Shown here piece after piece: positions 26,809 to 35,343 of a stretch of DNA of 64,000 bases; position 1 is the stretch's first letter, and every line of letters starts with the position of its first letter. The stretch lies in the NCBI GenBank assembly GCA_005239435.1, contig ML241305.1, positions 1 through 64,000 of the forward strand, read 5' to 3'. The translations under genes and the position numbers were made by a program. The DNA is from Halorussus salinisoli (GTDB lineage Archaea; Halobacteriota; Halobacteria; Halobacteriales; Haladaptataceae). The notes below the pieces were generated by a model. It had not been told where the DNA came from. It made no database searches and worked only from the letters and a program-made list of their open reading frames with translations.

Positions 26809-26847
26809 TCGGTCGGAGCTTAGGAGCGAGACGGCTTGAAAGTGGGG

Positions 26848-27828
26848 TTAAAACAGCGCTTCGCTCTCGTCCAGAATCTCGGCCGGGCCGCCGACCTCCC
26901 AGACCATCGTCTCGACGCCGCAGTCGGCGACGACTTCCTCGACGCGCTCGACGTGTTCGTCGGTCGTGTTGACGTAGACGCTCGCGCCCGTGTCGGTCGA
27001 GAAGTAGACCGGAACGCCCTCGTCTCGGAGTTCGCGCACGGCGTTGAAGATGGCTATGGTGTCGGGCTTCCAGTAGACCCACCCGGACGGGCCGGTCATC
27101 GTGGTCGCCGCCAGCGACAGCGAGTCGTGTTCGGCGGTCTCGAAGACGCGGTGGAAGTCACCTTCGCGCAGGGCGTCGCGCATCTCGGCGAGTTGGTCGT
27201 GGATGTGTGCGAGTCGCGCCTCGAACATGTGGCTGTCGGCGGCCTCGCGGTGGGCGTGTTCGGTCTCCTTGTAGGCGGGCACGAGACCCGCGACGATTCG
27301 GAGGTCGTCTTCGAGCGGCGAGTCGAGTCGCTCGGAGCGACAGTCCTCGTCGTTGAGTCCGGTGTGGAGGTCGGAGAATCCGCCGGTCACGGCGCGGGCG
27401 GCCGACGACGACCCGCGGCGCGCGATGGTCGAAATCTCCGGCCGAGAGAGACCGAGGTCCGCCGCTTCGGCGAGCGCCATCGCCGCGGCGGCGAATCCGG
27501 ACGAGGAGGAGCCGAGTCCGACGTTCGAGGGGAAGGAGTTCCGACTCTCCAGTCGGACGGGGTACTGGGCGTGGTCGGCGTCGGCGAGTTCCCGCACGCG
27601 CGAGACGACGTTCGCCACGCGGTCGGCCTCGTGGTCGGCCAGTTCCTCGCCGCCGACGACGAAGGTGTCCGAGTCGAGGTCGGGGTCGAACTCGACGGTG
27701 GTCTTGGTGTGGCTCGGCGCGGTACAGAGGCTGATGCTGTCGTGGTAGGGGAGTCGCAACTGTTCGTCGCGCATCCCGTGATACTTGACTAAGCCTTGGA
27801 TGGGGTGAGCCTTCGCGGTCGCCTTCAT
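26848..27828 (-). CDS. mvaD: Phosphomevalonate decarboxylase (haloarchaeal MvaD type)
   Basis: This is a 326-residue GHMP-kinase-superfamily enzyme resembling diphosphomevalonate decarboxylase. In haloarchaea such proteins decarboxylate mevalonate 5-phosphate to isopentenyl phosphate in the alternative mevalonate pathway that supplies archaeal lipids. Seen here are AHPIQGLVKYHGMRDE at the start, the ATP loop NSFPSNVGLGSSSSGFAAAA, RRGSSSAARAV, and a late YFSTDTGASVYV. The start at 27828 follows a GTTTTAACC box by about 30 bases. It is next to NDH-2 but divergent genes on both sides suggest its own control. Confidence 0.9.
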   Translation of the reverse strand: MKATAKAHPIQGLVKYHGMRDEQLRLPYHDSISLCTAPSHTKTTVEFDPDLDSDTFVVGGEELADHEADRVANVVSRVRELADADHAQYPVRLESRNSFPSNVGLGSSSSGFAAAAMALAEAADLGLSRPEISTIARRGSSSAARAVTGGFSDLHTGLNDEDCRSERLDSPLEDDLRIVAGLVPAYKETEHAHREAADSHMFEARLAHIHDQLAEMRDALREGDFHRVFETAEHDSLSLAATTMTGPSGWVYWKPDTIAIFNAVRELRDEGVPVYFSTDTGASVYVNTTDEHVERVEEVVADCGVETMVWEVGGPAEILDESEALF

Positions 27829-28189
27829 GCTTTGACGGGGGTGGTTCTGGTGGTTAAAACTCTCGGTACTCAGATAGTGGCGTCCGACGAGCGAGAGGCA
27901 AACATACGTAATTATTTAGCAATCGTACGTATTTTCTAGAGCATCCGATAGAGTTATTCGGTCGAGCAGAAAGCTAGCTTCGGGTTCGAGCCAATCATCG
28001 CGCGCCTCGGCCCTCCCCGATCTCCTCACTCCCCGCTTCGCGGGGTCGTTCGTCCCTCGCGCACGTTACTCGCGCGCGCCACAGTAGATTGATAATCTTC
28101 GCTCAATCGTTCCCTCACCTCGGCGCGCGCGGTCGCGCCCTCGTGGCGCGACCACTCGGGCGAGGTATTCAGGAGCGGAGTGACTGAAG

Positions 28190-28217
28190 GCTCGTCAGAG
28201 TGTACCTCTAACGGTGG
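28190..28217 (+). repeat. Dispersed intergenic repeat R2, first box
   Basis: It is identical to 51056-51083 at 25 of 28 bases (GCTCGTCAG...TACCTCT...ACGGTGG), and all three differences are transitions. Confidence 0.65.
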
Positions 28218-28263
28218 ACGACTGAGCGAAGCGAAGGAGGTCGGGGAGGTGTGAGGCCGTCGC

Positions 28264-28300
28264 GGGCGGTGACTCCTCTGTGACGGGAGTAAGTAGCTCC
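28264..28300 (+). repeat. Dispersed intergenic repeat R2, second box
   Basis: It aligns with 37138-37174 (GCGGnGACTCC ... GGGAGTAAGTAGCT). It lies 47 bases after the first R2 box. Confidence 0.45.
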
Positions 28301-28423
28301 AACGACTAACCCGGAGGATTCCCGCGCAAGGGCAACAGATTCGTCGGTGTCGTCGAGTCGACTTCACGGCGTTCCCCGGAGAGTAGCGAACCATTCAAAC
28401 CCAGGCCACACCACGAAACGGAC

Positions 28424-29113
28424 ATGGGAGAGCCACTCGACACCCGCGAAGCCCAGGCCGAGGAGGTCATCGACAGACTCTACGACGAGTATCCCGACTC
28501 GACCATCTCGCTCGACTTCTCGAACCGCCTCGAACTCCTCATCGCCGTGATGCTCTCGGCCCAGTGTACCGACGAGCGCGTGAATGAGGAGACCGAACAC
28601 CTGTTCGAGAAGTACGAGACCGTCGAGGACTACGCCGAGGCCGACGAGGACGAACTCTCGGAGGACATCGGCTCTATCACCTACCACAACAGCAAGGCCG
28701 ACTACATCAAATCCTCGGCCCGGACCATGCTGGAGGAACACGACGGCGAGGTTCCCGACACGATGGACGAGTTGACCGAACTCAAGGGCGTCGGGCGCAA
28801 GACCGCCAACGTCGTCCTCCAGCACGGCCACGACGTGGTGGAAGGCATCGTCGTGGACACGCACGTCCAGCGACTCTCGCGCCGCCTCGGTATCACCGAA
28901 GACGAGCGCCCGGAGGCCATCGAGGAGGACCTGATGGGCATCGTCCCCGAGGAACACTGGCAGCAGTACACTCACCTCTGCATCAGCCACGGACGGGCGA
29001 CCTGCACCGCGCGGAACCCCGACTGTTCGAACTGCGTGCTGGAGGACGTCTGTCCGTCCTCGAAACTCGACCATGACGTGGACCTCGCCAGCGGTGAGGC
29101 GTGGGACGCGTAG
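28424..29113 (+). CDS. nth: Endonuclease III
   Basis: This is a 229-residue base-excision-repair DNA glycosylase/AP lyase for oxidised pyrimidines. The helix-hairpin-helix LKGVGRKTANVVL carries catalytic K126, and VDTHVQRLSRRLG carries the catalytic aspartate D145. A 4Fe-4S cluster loop has cysteines 194, 201, 204 and 210 (C-x6-C-x2-C-x5-C). All expected residues are present and the length is normal. ATG 28424 starts a standard N-terminus. Monocistronic. Confidence 0.96.
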   Translation: MGEPLDTREAQAEEVIDRLYDEYPDSTISLDFSNRLELLIAVMLSAQCTDERVNEETEHLFEKYETVEDYAEADEDELSEDIGSITYHNSKADYIKSSARTMLEEHDGEVPDTMDELTELKGVGRKTANVVLQHGHDVVEGIVVDTHVQRLSRRLGITEDERPEAIEEDLMGIVPEEHWQQYTHLCISHGRATCTARNPDCSNCVLEDVCPSSKLDHDVDLASGEAWDA

Positions 29114-29153
29114 ATAGAACCCCGTGGAGCGGTAGCGACGAAGCCGAAATCCG

Positions 29154-29642
29154 TCAGTGTAGCAGGTAGTCCATGACGAACCGAACCATCCCGAGAATCC
29201 ACGCGAGTATCCAGAAGAGGACGTAGCCCGCGACGCCGATGCGGAGGCGACCTCGCCACGCGCCCATGTTCTCGTGGAGTTCACCGATGTCTACCTCGCG
29301 TTCTGTCGCGTCGCGTTCGTACAGGTCGTGTTGGTGTTTGACCTGAAAGATGCGGACGATGCCCGTCAACGCGACCACGAGCATGGCGTACGCCTGCAAC
29401 CCCAGAAATGCGTGGAGAGCCGCGAACCCACCGAGTTGGTTCAGGAAGCGCGGGGCCATCCACGTCACCATTGGTATCGTGGTCAACAGTAGCCCCACCG
29501 TGATGAACTTGAGGTGGTGTATCAGCACGTCCCAGGTCACCACGTCCTGGTCGAGGATGTACCACGCGCCGTAGAGGTAGAAGGGGAAACTGGCAGTGAC
29601 GACGAGGGCGACCACGGTCGCAACCAGCGTCTTGCTCGCCAT
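29154..29642 (-). CDS. Four-helix membrane protein next to the bc operon
   Basis: The product is 162 residues with four predicted helices. Histidines within or next to helices (LIHHLKFITVG and AALHAFLGLQAYAML) are at positions where a heme or quinone site could form, as in cytochrome b561-like bundles. The loop KHQHDLYERDATEREVDIGE is hydrophilic. It is divergently oriented to the halocyanin/bc operon, separated by 114 bases. I recall this as a haloarchaeal family of unknown function (number in the DUF732x range, unverified). Confidence 0.72.
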   Translation of the reverse strand: MASKTLVATVVALVVTASFPFYLYGAWYILDQDVVTWDVLIHHLKFITVGLLLTTIPMVTWMAPRFLNQLGGFAALHAFLGLQAYAMLVVALTGIVRIFQVKHQHDLYERDATEREVDIGELHENMGAWRGRLRIGVAGYVLFWILAWILGMVRFVMDYLLH

Positions 29643-29756
29643 GCGCGGCGGTTAGGAACGAGGGTGGTTAAGGGGTGCGGAAGCGGTCGCGCCTGATTTC
29701 GCGCCCGCGAAGTAACGTCGGGGCGCTTATGCGGCTTCAGGTCTGAGTTTCGGACG

Positions 29757-30674
29757 ATGACCGACGCCTCGGACGATCCGGCGGGCGAACGACCCGCGGA
29801 CGCCGCAGAGCCGCGGGACGGGGACGCGCCCGAGAGACGCGACGACGCCCCCGCCGACGAGGACCGCGAGGAACAGGCGACCTCCCGTGACGAGGAGGAC
29901 GCCGAACTCACCCCCGAGGAGATCGAGGAGAAGTACGACTTCGAGGACTTCGGCCCGCGCGACATGGCCGAGATGAGCTACGAGGAGTGGGAGGTCGCGT
30001 TCGACCACGACTCGTGGATCACCGGCGAACCACTCCTCGACAGGGTGGAGGCCGACCTCAAGAGCCGCGTCGCCGACCGCGACGTGTTCGCCGTCGTAGA
30101 GCGCATCGAACAGGACGGTGAACCGCAACTGCTCGCGTACTCCGACGAGGGGTACGCCGTGGTCTACCCGGACGGGACCGTCGAGGGGAGCGGCACCGTC
30201 CTCCGGGACGTGAAACCCTCGGTCGCGCTGGCGTCGATGGAGAGCTACGAGGTGCCGGACGTGCCCGAGGGCAACGTACTCCCCGACCCCGCCGAGGTAC
30301 CCGAGGGCTCGGGTAAACTCGGCAATCAACTGATGCAGGTCGTCGCCGCCGTCCACGTCCTCGCGGGAGTCGCGCTGTTCGCCGCGTGGATCGCGACGGG
30401 ACTTCCCCTCGTGGCGGCAGTGGCCGCGTTCGGGTTCTTCTTCTTCGGCGTGTTCGTCTTCTTGCTGGTGGCCAACGCCCGGCTCTCCGATCGGTTCCGT
30501 GCCGAGGAGTACCGCAACCGCCTCCGGGCGGTCGGCTTGGAGGACGACGAGCGGCCCGAGTTCCTCCCGAACGGGGACGAAGCGCCCGAGTCGGGCGATT
30601 CGCTCCCCGACGAGCGGCCGAACGACGACGCGACCGAGACCGAAGTGTCGTCGGCCTCCGACAGTGGTAACTAG
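29757..30674 (+). CDS. Acidic two-helix membrane protein heading the bc operon
   Basis: This 305-residue protein has a very acidic 50-residue N-terminus and then a conserved soluble region (YDFEDFGPRDMAEMSYEEWE and WITGEPLLDRVEADLKSRVA). A central strand-rich part precedes two helices near 195-240 (VVAAVHVLAGVALFAAWIAT; AAFGFFFFGVFVFLLV) and a long charged tail. A CTTATG box lies 30 bases upstream of ATG 29757. It precedes the halocyanin gene by 85 bases on the same strand. It is a haloarchaea-specific family with no known role; assembly of the complex is a guess. Confidence 0.78.
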   Translation: MTDASDDPAGERPADAAEPRDGDAPERRDDAPADEDREEQATSRDEEDAELTPEEIEEKYDFEDFGPRDMAEMSYEEWEVAFDHDSWITGEPLLDRVEADLKSRVADRDVFAVVERIEQDGEPQLLAYSDEGYAVVYPDGTVEGSGTVLRDVKPSVALASMESYEVPDVPEGNVLPDPAEVPEGSGKLGNQLMQVVAAVHVLAGVALFAAWIATGLPLVAAVAAFGFFFFGVFVFLLVANARLSDRFRAEEYRNRLRAVGLEDDERPEFLPNGDEAPESGDSLPDERPNDDATETEVSSASDSGN

Positions 30675-30724
30675 GGACATACTCGGCGCGTCGGCCGCCG
30701 AAACCCCGCTACGGCGGCATCGGT

Positions 30725-30731
30725 GGCTTTA
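30725..30731 (+). promoter_or_regulatory. TATA-like box of the halocyanin gene
   Basis: CTTTAAG about 32 bases before ATG 30760 gives the halocyanin/Rieske/cytochrome b genes an internal promoter separate from the one ahead of 29757. Confidence 0.5.
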
Positions 30732-30759
30732 AGCAATTCCTGTCCTGACTTTCATCTGT

Positions 30760-31416
30760 ATGAAGAGGCGGGACTTTCTGATGGCAGCCACCGGTGTTGC
30801 TGGCGGCGCTGGGGCGGGCGTAACGGCCGCCTCGGCACAGGAGACGACTACCACGTCGTCCGGCAATACCACTGCCTCCGAAAACGAGACCACGACCGCC
30901 GCCAACGGGACGACGAGCGGAGACGCGTCCGGCGGTGGCGGTCCGACAGAAGAGGTAGTAGTCGGTCCAGGCGGGAGCCTCGTGTTCGAGCCCGCCGAGC
31001 TGACTATCGCACCCGGAACGACGGTCAACTTCGTCTGGGAGTCGGACAACCACAACGTCGTCCCCGAGAGCCAACCAGACGGTGCGAACTGGGAAGGAAC
31101 CGAGGGCGGCGAGAGCAAGACGTACGACACCGGCCACGAGTACAGCCACACGTTCGAGACCACCGGCACCTACGAGTACTTCTGCCAGCCCCACAAGACC
31201 GCTGGCATGGTCGGTACCATCACCGTCCAAGAGGGCGGCGGTGGCGGCGGAGGCGGTGGCGGTGAAGCGGAAGCCGACCCCGAACACATGGGCGTGCCGT
31301 TCCAGGCCCACTTCGTCGGGCTCGCCACCCTCCTGATGATGGCCGTCTCGCTCATTTACACGTTCTTCCTCCTGAAGTACGGCGAATCACCGCACGCGAG
31401 TGGGAGTAATCGATAA
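30760..31416 (+). CDS. Halocyanin of the cytochrome bc operon
   Basis: The product is 218 residues. It has a Tat signal at the very start (KRRDFLMAATG), a Thr/Ser/Asn/Gly linker of about 35 residues with several N-glycosylation sequons (NTT, NET, NGT), a plastocyanin-like domain with copper ligands H98, C142, H145 and M150, a poly-Gly run of ten or more, and a C-terminal membrane helix (about 187-207). The copper domain is exposed and tethered at its C-terminus, and it is encoded two bases before the next operon gene. It can therefore serve as the electron acceptor of the Rieske protein in place of cytochrome c1/c. The domain matches that of the gene at 9445-10005. Confidence 0.94.
   Translation: MKRRDFLMAATGVAGGAGAGVTAASAQETTTTSSGNTTASENETTTAANGTTSGDASGGGGPTEEVVVGPGGSLVFEPAELTIAPGTTVNFVWESDNHNVVPESQPDGANWEGTEGGESKTYDTGHEYSHTFETTGTYEYFCQPHKTAGMVGTITVQEGGGGGGGGGGEAEADPEHMGVPFQAHFVGLATLLMMAVSLIYTFFLLKYGESPHASGSNR
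31015..31238 (+). repeat. 224-bp perfect inverted duplicate, copy 2
   Basis: It is the reverse complement of 9587-9810 without mismatch. It covers codons from about 86 to 160 of this halocyanin, including all four copper ligands. Confidence 0.9.
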
Positions 31417-31418
31417 CC

Positions 31419-31805
31419 ATGTCATCCACAGGTTCAACGTACGGCGACATTCACCGCTACGAACCGGCCAGAGAGAGTACGGCCGCGGCCATCGCCATCG
31501 TCCTCCTGACGGTGGTCGAGGTCGTGTTCGTCGGTCTGTTCACCTACGGACTGGTGAGCGGTTGGGGGTACAGCGAAATCGGTAACATGTACCTCGGGTT
31601 CATCCTCGCGGTCATCTTCATCGACCTCGCGTTCATCCTCTTGTTGTACCGCAAGGAGTTCCTCCCCGACGTGATGATCGTCAAGAAGCGTCGTCGCAAG
31701 TGGGAAGACCTCTACATCCGCGAAGAACAGCAGTACGGAACTGAGTCGCTCGGTAACGCGTGGGACCAGTTCAAGCAGGCCGTCTATCCCTACTACAAAC
31801 GATAA
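31419..31805 (+). CDS. Two-helix membrane subunit between halocyanin and Rieske genes
   Basis: This 128-residue protein has helices near 23-45 (AIAIVLLTVVEVVFVGLFTYG) and 57-76 (YLGFILAVIFIDLAFILLLY). A basic KKRRRKWEDLY stretch and a tyrosine-rich end (YPYYKR) follow. It starts two bases after the halocyanin stop and ends two bases before the Rieske start. It is therefore almost surely a subunit or assembly factor of the complex. It is a haloarchaea-specific family with no counterpart in canonical bc1 or b6f. Confidence 0.8.
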   Translation: MSSTGSTYGDIHRYEPARESTAAAIAIVLLTVVEVVFVGLFTYGLVSGWGYSEIGNMYLGFILAVIFIDLAFILLLYRKEFLPDVMIVKKRRRKWEDLYIREEQQYGTESLGNAWDQFKQAVYPYYKR

Positions 31806-31807
31806 CC

Positions 31808-32659
31808 ATGCCAGAAGAAGACGACAAGTATCCGAAAAGCACAGGTCGTCGCCGCTTCGTGAAGGGCGTCGTCGGAAGCGCCTCGCTCGCCGGGGTCGGC
31901 ACCGCCGCCGCGGCGGGAATCAACTCCGCCACCGCGCCCACGGGCGCGGGCGGTGGTATCACGCAGTTCATGGCGATGGAGAACACCTCCGGTCCCGCTC
32001 CGCGCGGAATGCCCCAGATTCCGGTCGAAATCGACTCGGAAGGCTACCTCAAAGGAATTTGGCCCGAAGTGAAGACGGTTACACAGCAGGGCCGCGAGGT
32101 CAAAATCGCCGAGATGGAACTCGGTGGGGTCACCTACTCCGCCGAGTGGTTCCAGTACTGCGGCGTCCAGACCTATCCCGGCGTCAAACCCGACGCCGAC
32201 CAGGACAACTTCTTCCGCTACAGTGGCAACTCGAAGTTCGAGTGGCAGAACGAAGAGGTCAGCGAAGGCGACAAAATCCACGTCGACGACTTCAGCGACT
32301 ACGAGACGTGGGGCAACGGCATCGGCCAGAGCGGCCTCGGCAAACCCGCCCAGGGGTCGTGGCGCTCGCAGGACGTGCCCCCGAGCGGAACGATGCCAGT
32401 TCAGGTCATCCGTAGCAAGCGCGTCGAACAGATGGCCAAGCGCGACGACTGGATCGAGGCCAGTACCGAAGAAGGATTTATCGCAAACCTGAACAAGTGC
32501 ACGCACTTTTGTTGCGTGCCGACGTTCAAAGGACTACCCGGGTCGAGGGTCGCCAACGCACAGGACAAGATCTACTGTCAGTGCCACCAGTCGGTGTACG
32601 ACCCGTTCAACGTCGTGAAGAAATCGTTCGTGGCACTCCCGCGACCGGAGGGCGAGTAA
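31808..32659 (+). CDS. petA: Rieske iron-sulfur protein of the bc-type complex
   Basis: This 283-residue protein is exported by Tat (GRRRFVKGVVG at 13-23) with the uncleaved helix acting as an anchor. The 2Fe-2S site is in two boxes: C231-T-H233-F-C-C236 and C257-Q-C259-H260-Q-S, which have the cluster Cys/His pairs and the disulfide pair. The first box has an extra Cys (235) where Gly is usual. The region between about 90 and 225 is an expanded insertion relative to bacterial Rieske proteins. It takes electrons from quinol and passes them to halocyanin (inference from the operon). ATG 31808 follows the previous stop by two bases. Confidence 0.93.
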   Translation: MPEEDDKYPKSTGRRRFVKGVVGSASLAGVGTAAAAGINSATAPTGAGGGITQFMAMENTSGPAPRGMPQIPVEIDSEGYLKGIWPEVKTVTQQGREVKIAEMELGGVTYSAEWFQYCGVQTYPGVKPDADQDNFFRYSGNSKFEWQNEEVSEGDKIHVDDFSDYETWGNGIGQSGLGKPAQGSWRSQDVPPSGTMPVQVIRSKRVEQMAKRDDWIEASTEEGFIANLNKCTHFCCVPTFKGLPGSRVANAQDKIYCQCHQSVYDPFNVVKKSFVALPRPEGE

Positions 32660-32660
32660 C

Positions 32661-33464
32661 ATGAGTATCGAACGCAAGGACGAACACGACCACGGCGAGT
32701 GGATGCGGACGAAGGAACTCACGCCGGTCGAGACGACGTTCCTGACGGCGCTCATCTGGATGGACAAGCGATTCCGCATCGTCGACTACCTCGAGATACT
32801 CGAGACCCTCTACTACAGGGTCAACATGCAGATGCCGAAGAGCCACACCGAGCAATACAGCTTGGACAACAAGTTCTGGTACTGGTATCCGCTGTACGCG
32901 CTCGGGAGTTTCTCGACGATAGCGTACGTCGTCGCCGCACTGAGTGGGGCCTTACTCGGGTTCTACTACGCGCCAGCGACGGTTTCGGCGTCGGGAGACG
33001 CCTCCGCGGCGTACAACCAGTTGGCGTTCATCATGACCGACCTGAACTTCGGCTTCATGCTCCGGTCCATCCACCGATGGTCGGCGCAGGTGATGGTCGC
33101 CGCGGTGTTCCTCCACATGCTCCGAGTGTACTTCACCGGCGCGTACAAGGAACCGCGCGAACTGAACTGGATAATCGGCATCATCCTCATCAGCCTCACG
33201 ATGGTGTTCGGGTACACGGGGTACCTGCTTCCGTGGGACCAGCTAGCGTTCTGGGCCGGACAGATCGGGGTCGAGATGAGCCTCTCGATCCCGCTCGCGG
33301 GCGAGTGGGTCGCCCAACTGCTGTTCGGTGGCTTCAGTCTGGGACAGGCGACGCTACAACGGATGTACATCCTGCACGTGTTCCTGCTCCCGTTCGTGGT
33401 GACGACGCTCATCGCGGTCCACATCGGTATCGTGTGGATTCAGGGTATCGCTGAACCTCACTAA
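32661..33464 (+). CDS. petB: Cytochrome b, N-terminal four-helix part (b6-like)
   Basis: This 267-residue integral membrane protein ligates two b hemes. The first histidine pair is H138/H152 (SIHRWSAQVM, FLHMLRVY), 14 apart, and the second is H239/H254 (ILHVFLLPF, AVHIG), 15 apart. The 14/15 spacing and the split after helix 4 match cytochrome b6 of b6f complexes rather than bc1 (14/14, unsplit). PWDQLAFWAG lies in the quinol-site loop. The N-terminal about 70 residues are a cytosolic extension. One base separates it from the Rieske gene. Confidence 0.94.
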   Translation: MSIERKDEHDHGEWMRTKELTPVETTFLTALIWMDKRFRIVDYLEILETLYYRVNMQMPKSHTEQYSLDNKFWYWYPLYALGSFSTIAYVVAALSGALLGFYYAPATVSASGDASAAYNQLAFIMTDLNFGFMLRSIHRWSAQVMVAAVFLHMLRVYFTGAYKEPRELNWIIGIILISLTMVFGYTGYLLPWDQLAFWAGQIGVEMSLSIPLAGEWVAQLLFGGFSLGQATLQRMYILHVFLLPFVVTTLIAVHIGIVWIQGIAEPH

Positions 33465-33466
33465 CT

Positions 33467-34246
33467 ATGACAGACGAACAAGCAAAAACCGACGGCAGCG
33501 GCGAGGCACAGACAGACGGTGGCGGCACCGGTATCGTCCCGCCGGACGACGAGACTCCGACGTGGAGCGAGCGCAAGGAGCGTACTCAGGGTCTCTCCCG
33601 GCTGACTTACGAGTACTTCGAGCGTGCGCGTCGAGAAGACCAGGACCTCCGACAGGAGTCCAGTTACGTCGAGCGTGACGTGCTGGCGTTCCCGGTGTGG
33701 CCCCACGAGATGATTCGGAACCTCTCGCTGACGAGTTTCTTCGTCGGGATGATAATCTTCCTCTCGGCGACGCTCCCGCCGCACCTCGGGCCGCCCGCCG
33801 ACCCGAGTTCGACCCCGGCGGTCATCCTGCCCGACTGGTATCTCTACTGGTCGTTCGGCCTTCTGAAGCTCGGCCCGCTCAACCCCGAACTGGCGATTCT
33901 GGGCGGCGACAAGCTGATGGCCGACCGGACGTACGGCGTGGTCGCCAACATCGTCGTGGTCGGGTTCATCGCAATCGTGCCGTTCCTCAACAAGGGGAGC
34001 GCGCGGCGTCCCGTCGAACAGCCCTTCTGGGCCGCGGTCGGCATGGCGGGCTTCGTGTTCGCGTGGACCATCAGCGCGCTGTCGGTCAAGAACCTCGCTC
34101 CCATCGACTCGCACCTGCTGTTCGACCTGACGTTCCTGGTGCCTATCATAGCAGGAACCATCACGTACGCGGTGCTGAAGTCGATGCGGGAGGGGTACAT
34201 GTTCGACCTCAACCGGCGGTACTACCGGCTTCGACCGCCGAAGTAA
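33467..34246 (+). CDS. petD: Cytochrome b C-terminal part (subunit IV-like)
   Basis: This 259-residue protein has a long hydrophilic N-terminus (about 80 residues) and then four predicted helices, one or two more than plastid subunit IV. P122-D-W-Y125 stands where the quinol-oxidation PEWY motif is expected, with Asp replacing Glu as in some bacterial and archaeal complexes. FPVWPHEMIRN precedes the first helix. It completes the quinol-oxidation site with the preceding b6-like subunit. It starts two bases after it. Confidence 0.88.
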   Translation: MTDEQAKTDGSGEAQTDGGGTGIVPPDDETPTWSERKERTQGLSRLTYEYFERARREDQDLRQESSYVERDVLAFPVWPHEMIRNLSLTSFFVGMIIFLSATLPPHLGPPADPSSTPAVILPDWYLYWSFGLLKLGPLNPELAILGGDKLMADRTYGVVANIVVVGFIAIVPFLNKGSARRPVEQPFWAAVGMAGFVFAWTISALSVKNLAPIDSHLLFDLTFLVPIIAGTITYAVLKSMREGYMFDLNRRYYRLRPPK

Positions 34247-34264
34247 CGCCGTAGCGATTTTTCC

Positions 34265-34579
34265 ATGGATTCCAGTTCAGACGACACCGAGGGGGAGTCT
34301 CGCGCGCGCGAAGTCGAGGTACCGCTCCGACTCTACAAGGTCGTGACGGTGTTCTCGACCATGTTCGCCGTGACGTTCGTCGTGGGCGGGTTCATCGCCC
34401 TCGACGCCGCGACCCAGCGCGCACAGCTCTCGCTCGCGGAGATGGACCTGCCGGTAGCCATCCTCGGTGTGGCGATGATCGCCGCTGGTGCGCTCGTCTA
34501 CGCGTTCTCCACTCGGTTCCGCGCCGAAGGAATGGGAAAACCTAAAGACGGCTCCGACGAACCATCAAACAATGGCTGA
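34265..34579 (+). CDS. Two-helix membrane protein of the bc operon
   Basis: The product is 104 residues with an acidic N-terminus, helices near 24-47 and 64-83, and a charged tail. It begins 18 bases after subunit IV and its end overlaps the next start by eight bases, which indicates coupled translation. It is probably a small subunit of the complex. The family is unknown to me beyond its conserved place in haloarchaeal pet operons. Confidence 0.75.
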   Translation: MDSSSDDTEGESRAREVEVPLRLYKVVTVFSTMFAVTFVVGGFIALDAATQRAQLSLAEMDLPVAILGVAMIAAGALVYAFSTRFRAEGMGKPKDGSDEPSNNG

Positions 34580-34826
34580 CGAATTCGCAAAGGGGCTCGG
34601 TATCCTGACGGGCGGTGGCCTCATTTGGATGGTGCTATCGGGTTGGTTCACCACGCCGGGGTTCGAGGACACGCAACTCCTCGGCGAGATTCCCGGTAAC
34701 TTGGACACGTACGGACAGGCCGCCATCATGCTCCGCGAAGTGATGTTCTGGTTCGTCGTCCTCGGCGTCCTGACGTTCTGGGTCGTCATCCCGGCGATCG
34801 ACCAGCTGCGAGAAGCGTCGTCGTAG
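34572..34826 (+). CDS. Last gene of the bc operon, small membrane protein
   Basis: It has 84 residues, with two hydrophobic helices (ILTGGGLIWMVLSGWF and VMFWFVVLGVLTFWVVI) separated by an acidic loop. ATG 34572 lies inside the previous gene (eight-base overlap). The in-frame upstream ORF is shadow sequence of that gene. Its small size and position suggest an accessory subunit. No known function. Confidence 0.75.
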   Translation: MADEFAKGLGILTGGGLIWMVLSGWFTTPGFEDTQLLGEIPGNLDTYGQAAIMLREVMFWFVVLGVLTFWVVIPAIDQLREASS

Positions 34827-35343
34827 AAGACCGGTCCCGTCTTTCTCGTTTCTACGCCCGACTTCGAGCGACGGCTACGGTTCGCTCGGGGTTCGTTCTC
34901 GCCCACGAACCGTCGGGCTTCTCTCGCAACTCGGGCGCAGTCGGCGTCTCGAAATCGGGGTTCGTCGGGTGGCGTGTGCTGGTGTCGCGCCGTCGCGTCG
35001 TCGTCGCGCCGTCGGCACGGTCGCTCGGCGGGTGCGGTTCGTCCTCCAGCGTCTCTATCTCGCTTCGCTCGGTGAGGCTGAGAAGATGGGGGTTGCCTCC
35101 CCTGCGCTCTCGTAGTCGTGCCACCGCACGGGGTTCGGAGAACGAGGTGGTTCGGTAGATGGCCGCTTCCATCGTCGAATCCGTGAAAGGGCGTCGAGTC
35201 CGGTATCTCGTCGGCACGGCCAGTCGAACGTCGAACCGTATCGCAGTGCCGTGAGGTTCGAGGTGGACGACACTACCCGGTCAGAAGACGCGAGTAACGA
35301 CTCCGTGCGAATCGAGAAAGCGACGAGAAGACCTACGACCGAA
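34827..35343. other. Intergenic region with repeat R3
   Basis: The 517 bases between the bc operon and a convergent membrane-protein gene hold no credible gene. Part of it (about 34999-35081, read on the minus strand) resembles 53808-53880, including a conserved GCCGACGGCGCGA word and a palindrome built on CGAAGCGA. Confidence 0.4.

Larger units (their letters stand above)
27829..28423. other. Intergenic region with R2 repeat element
   Basis: This 595-base spacer lacks a credible gene. An AT-rich part (27895-27960) is followed by GC-rich palindromic sequence, then R2 boxes at 28190-28217 and 28264-28300. The reverse ORF at 28026-28394 is rich in Arg, Ser and Cys, unlike haloarchaeal proteins. 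Confidence 0.45.

Noticed and set aside
28026..28394. 122-codon reverse ORF in the 27.8-28.4 kb spacer
   Set aside because: It is rich in Arg, Ser, Pro and Cys, not acidic, spans repeat boxes and has no promoter signal. Probably noncoding.
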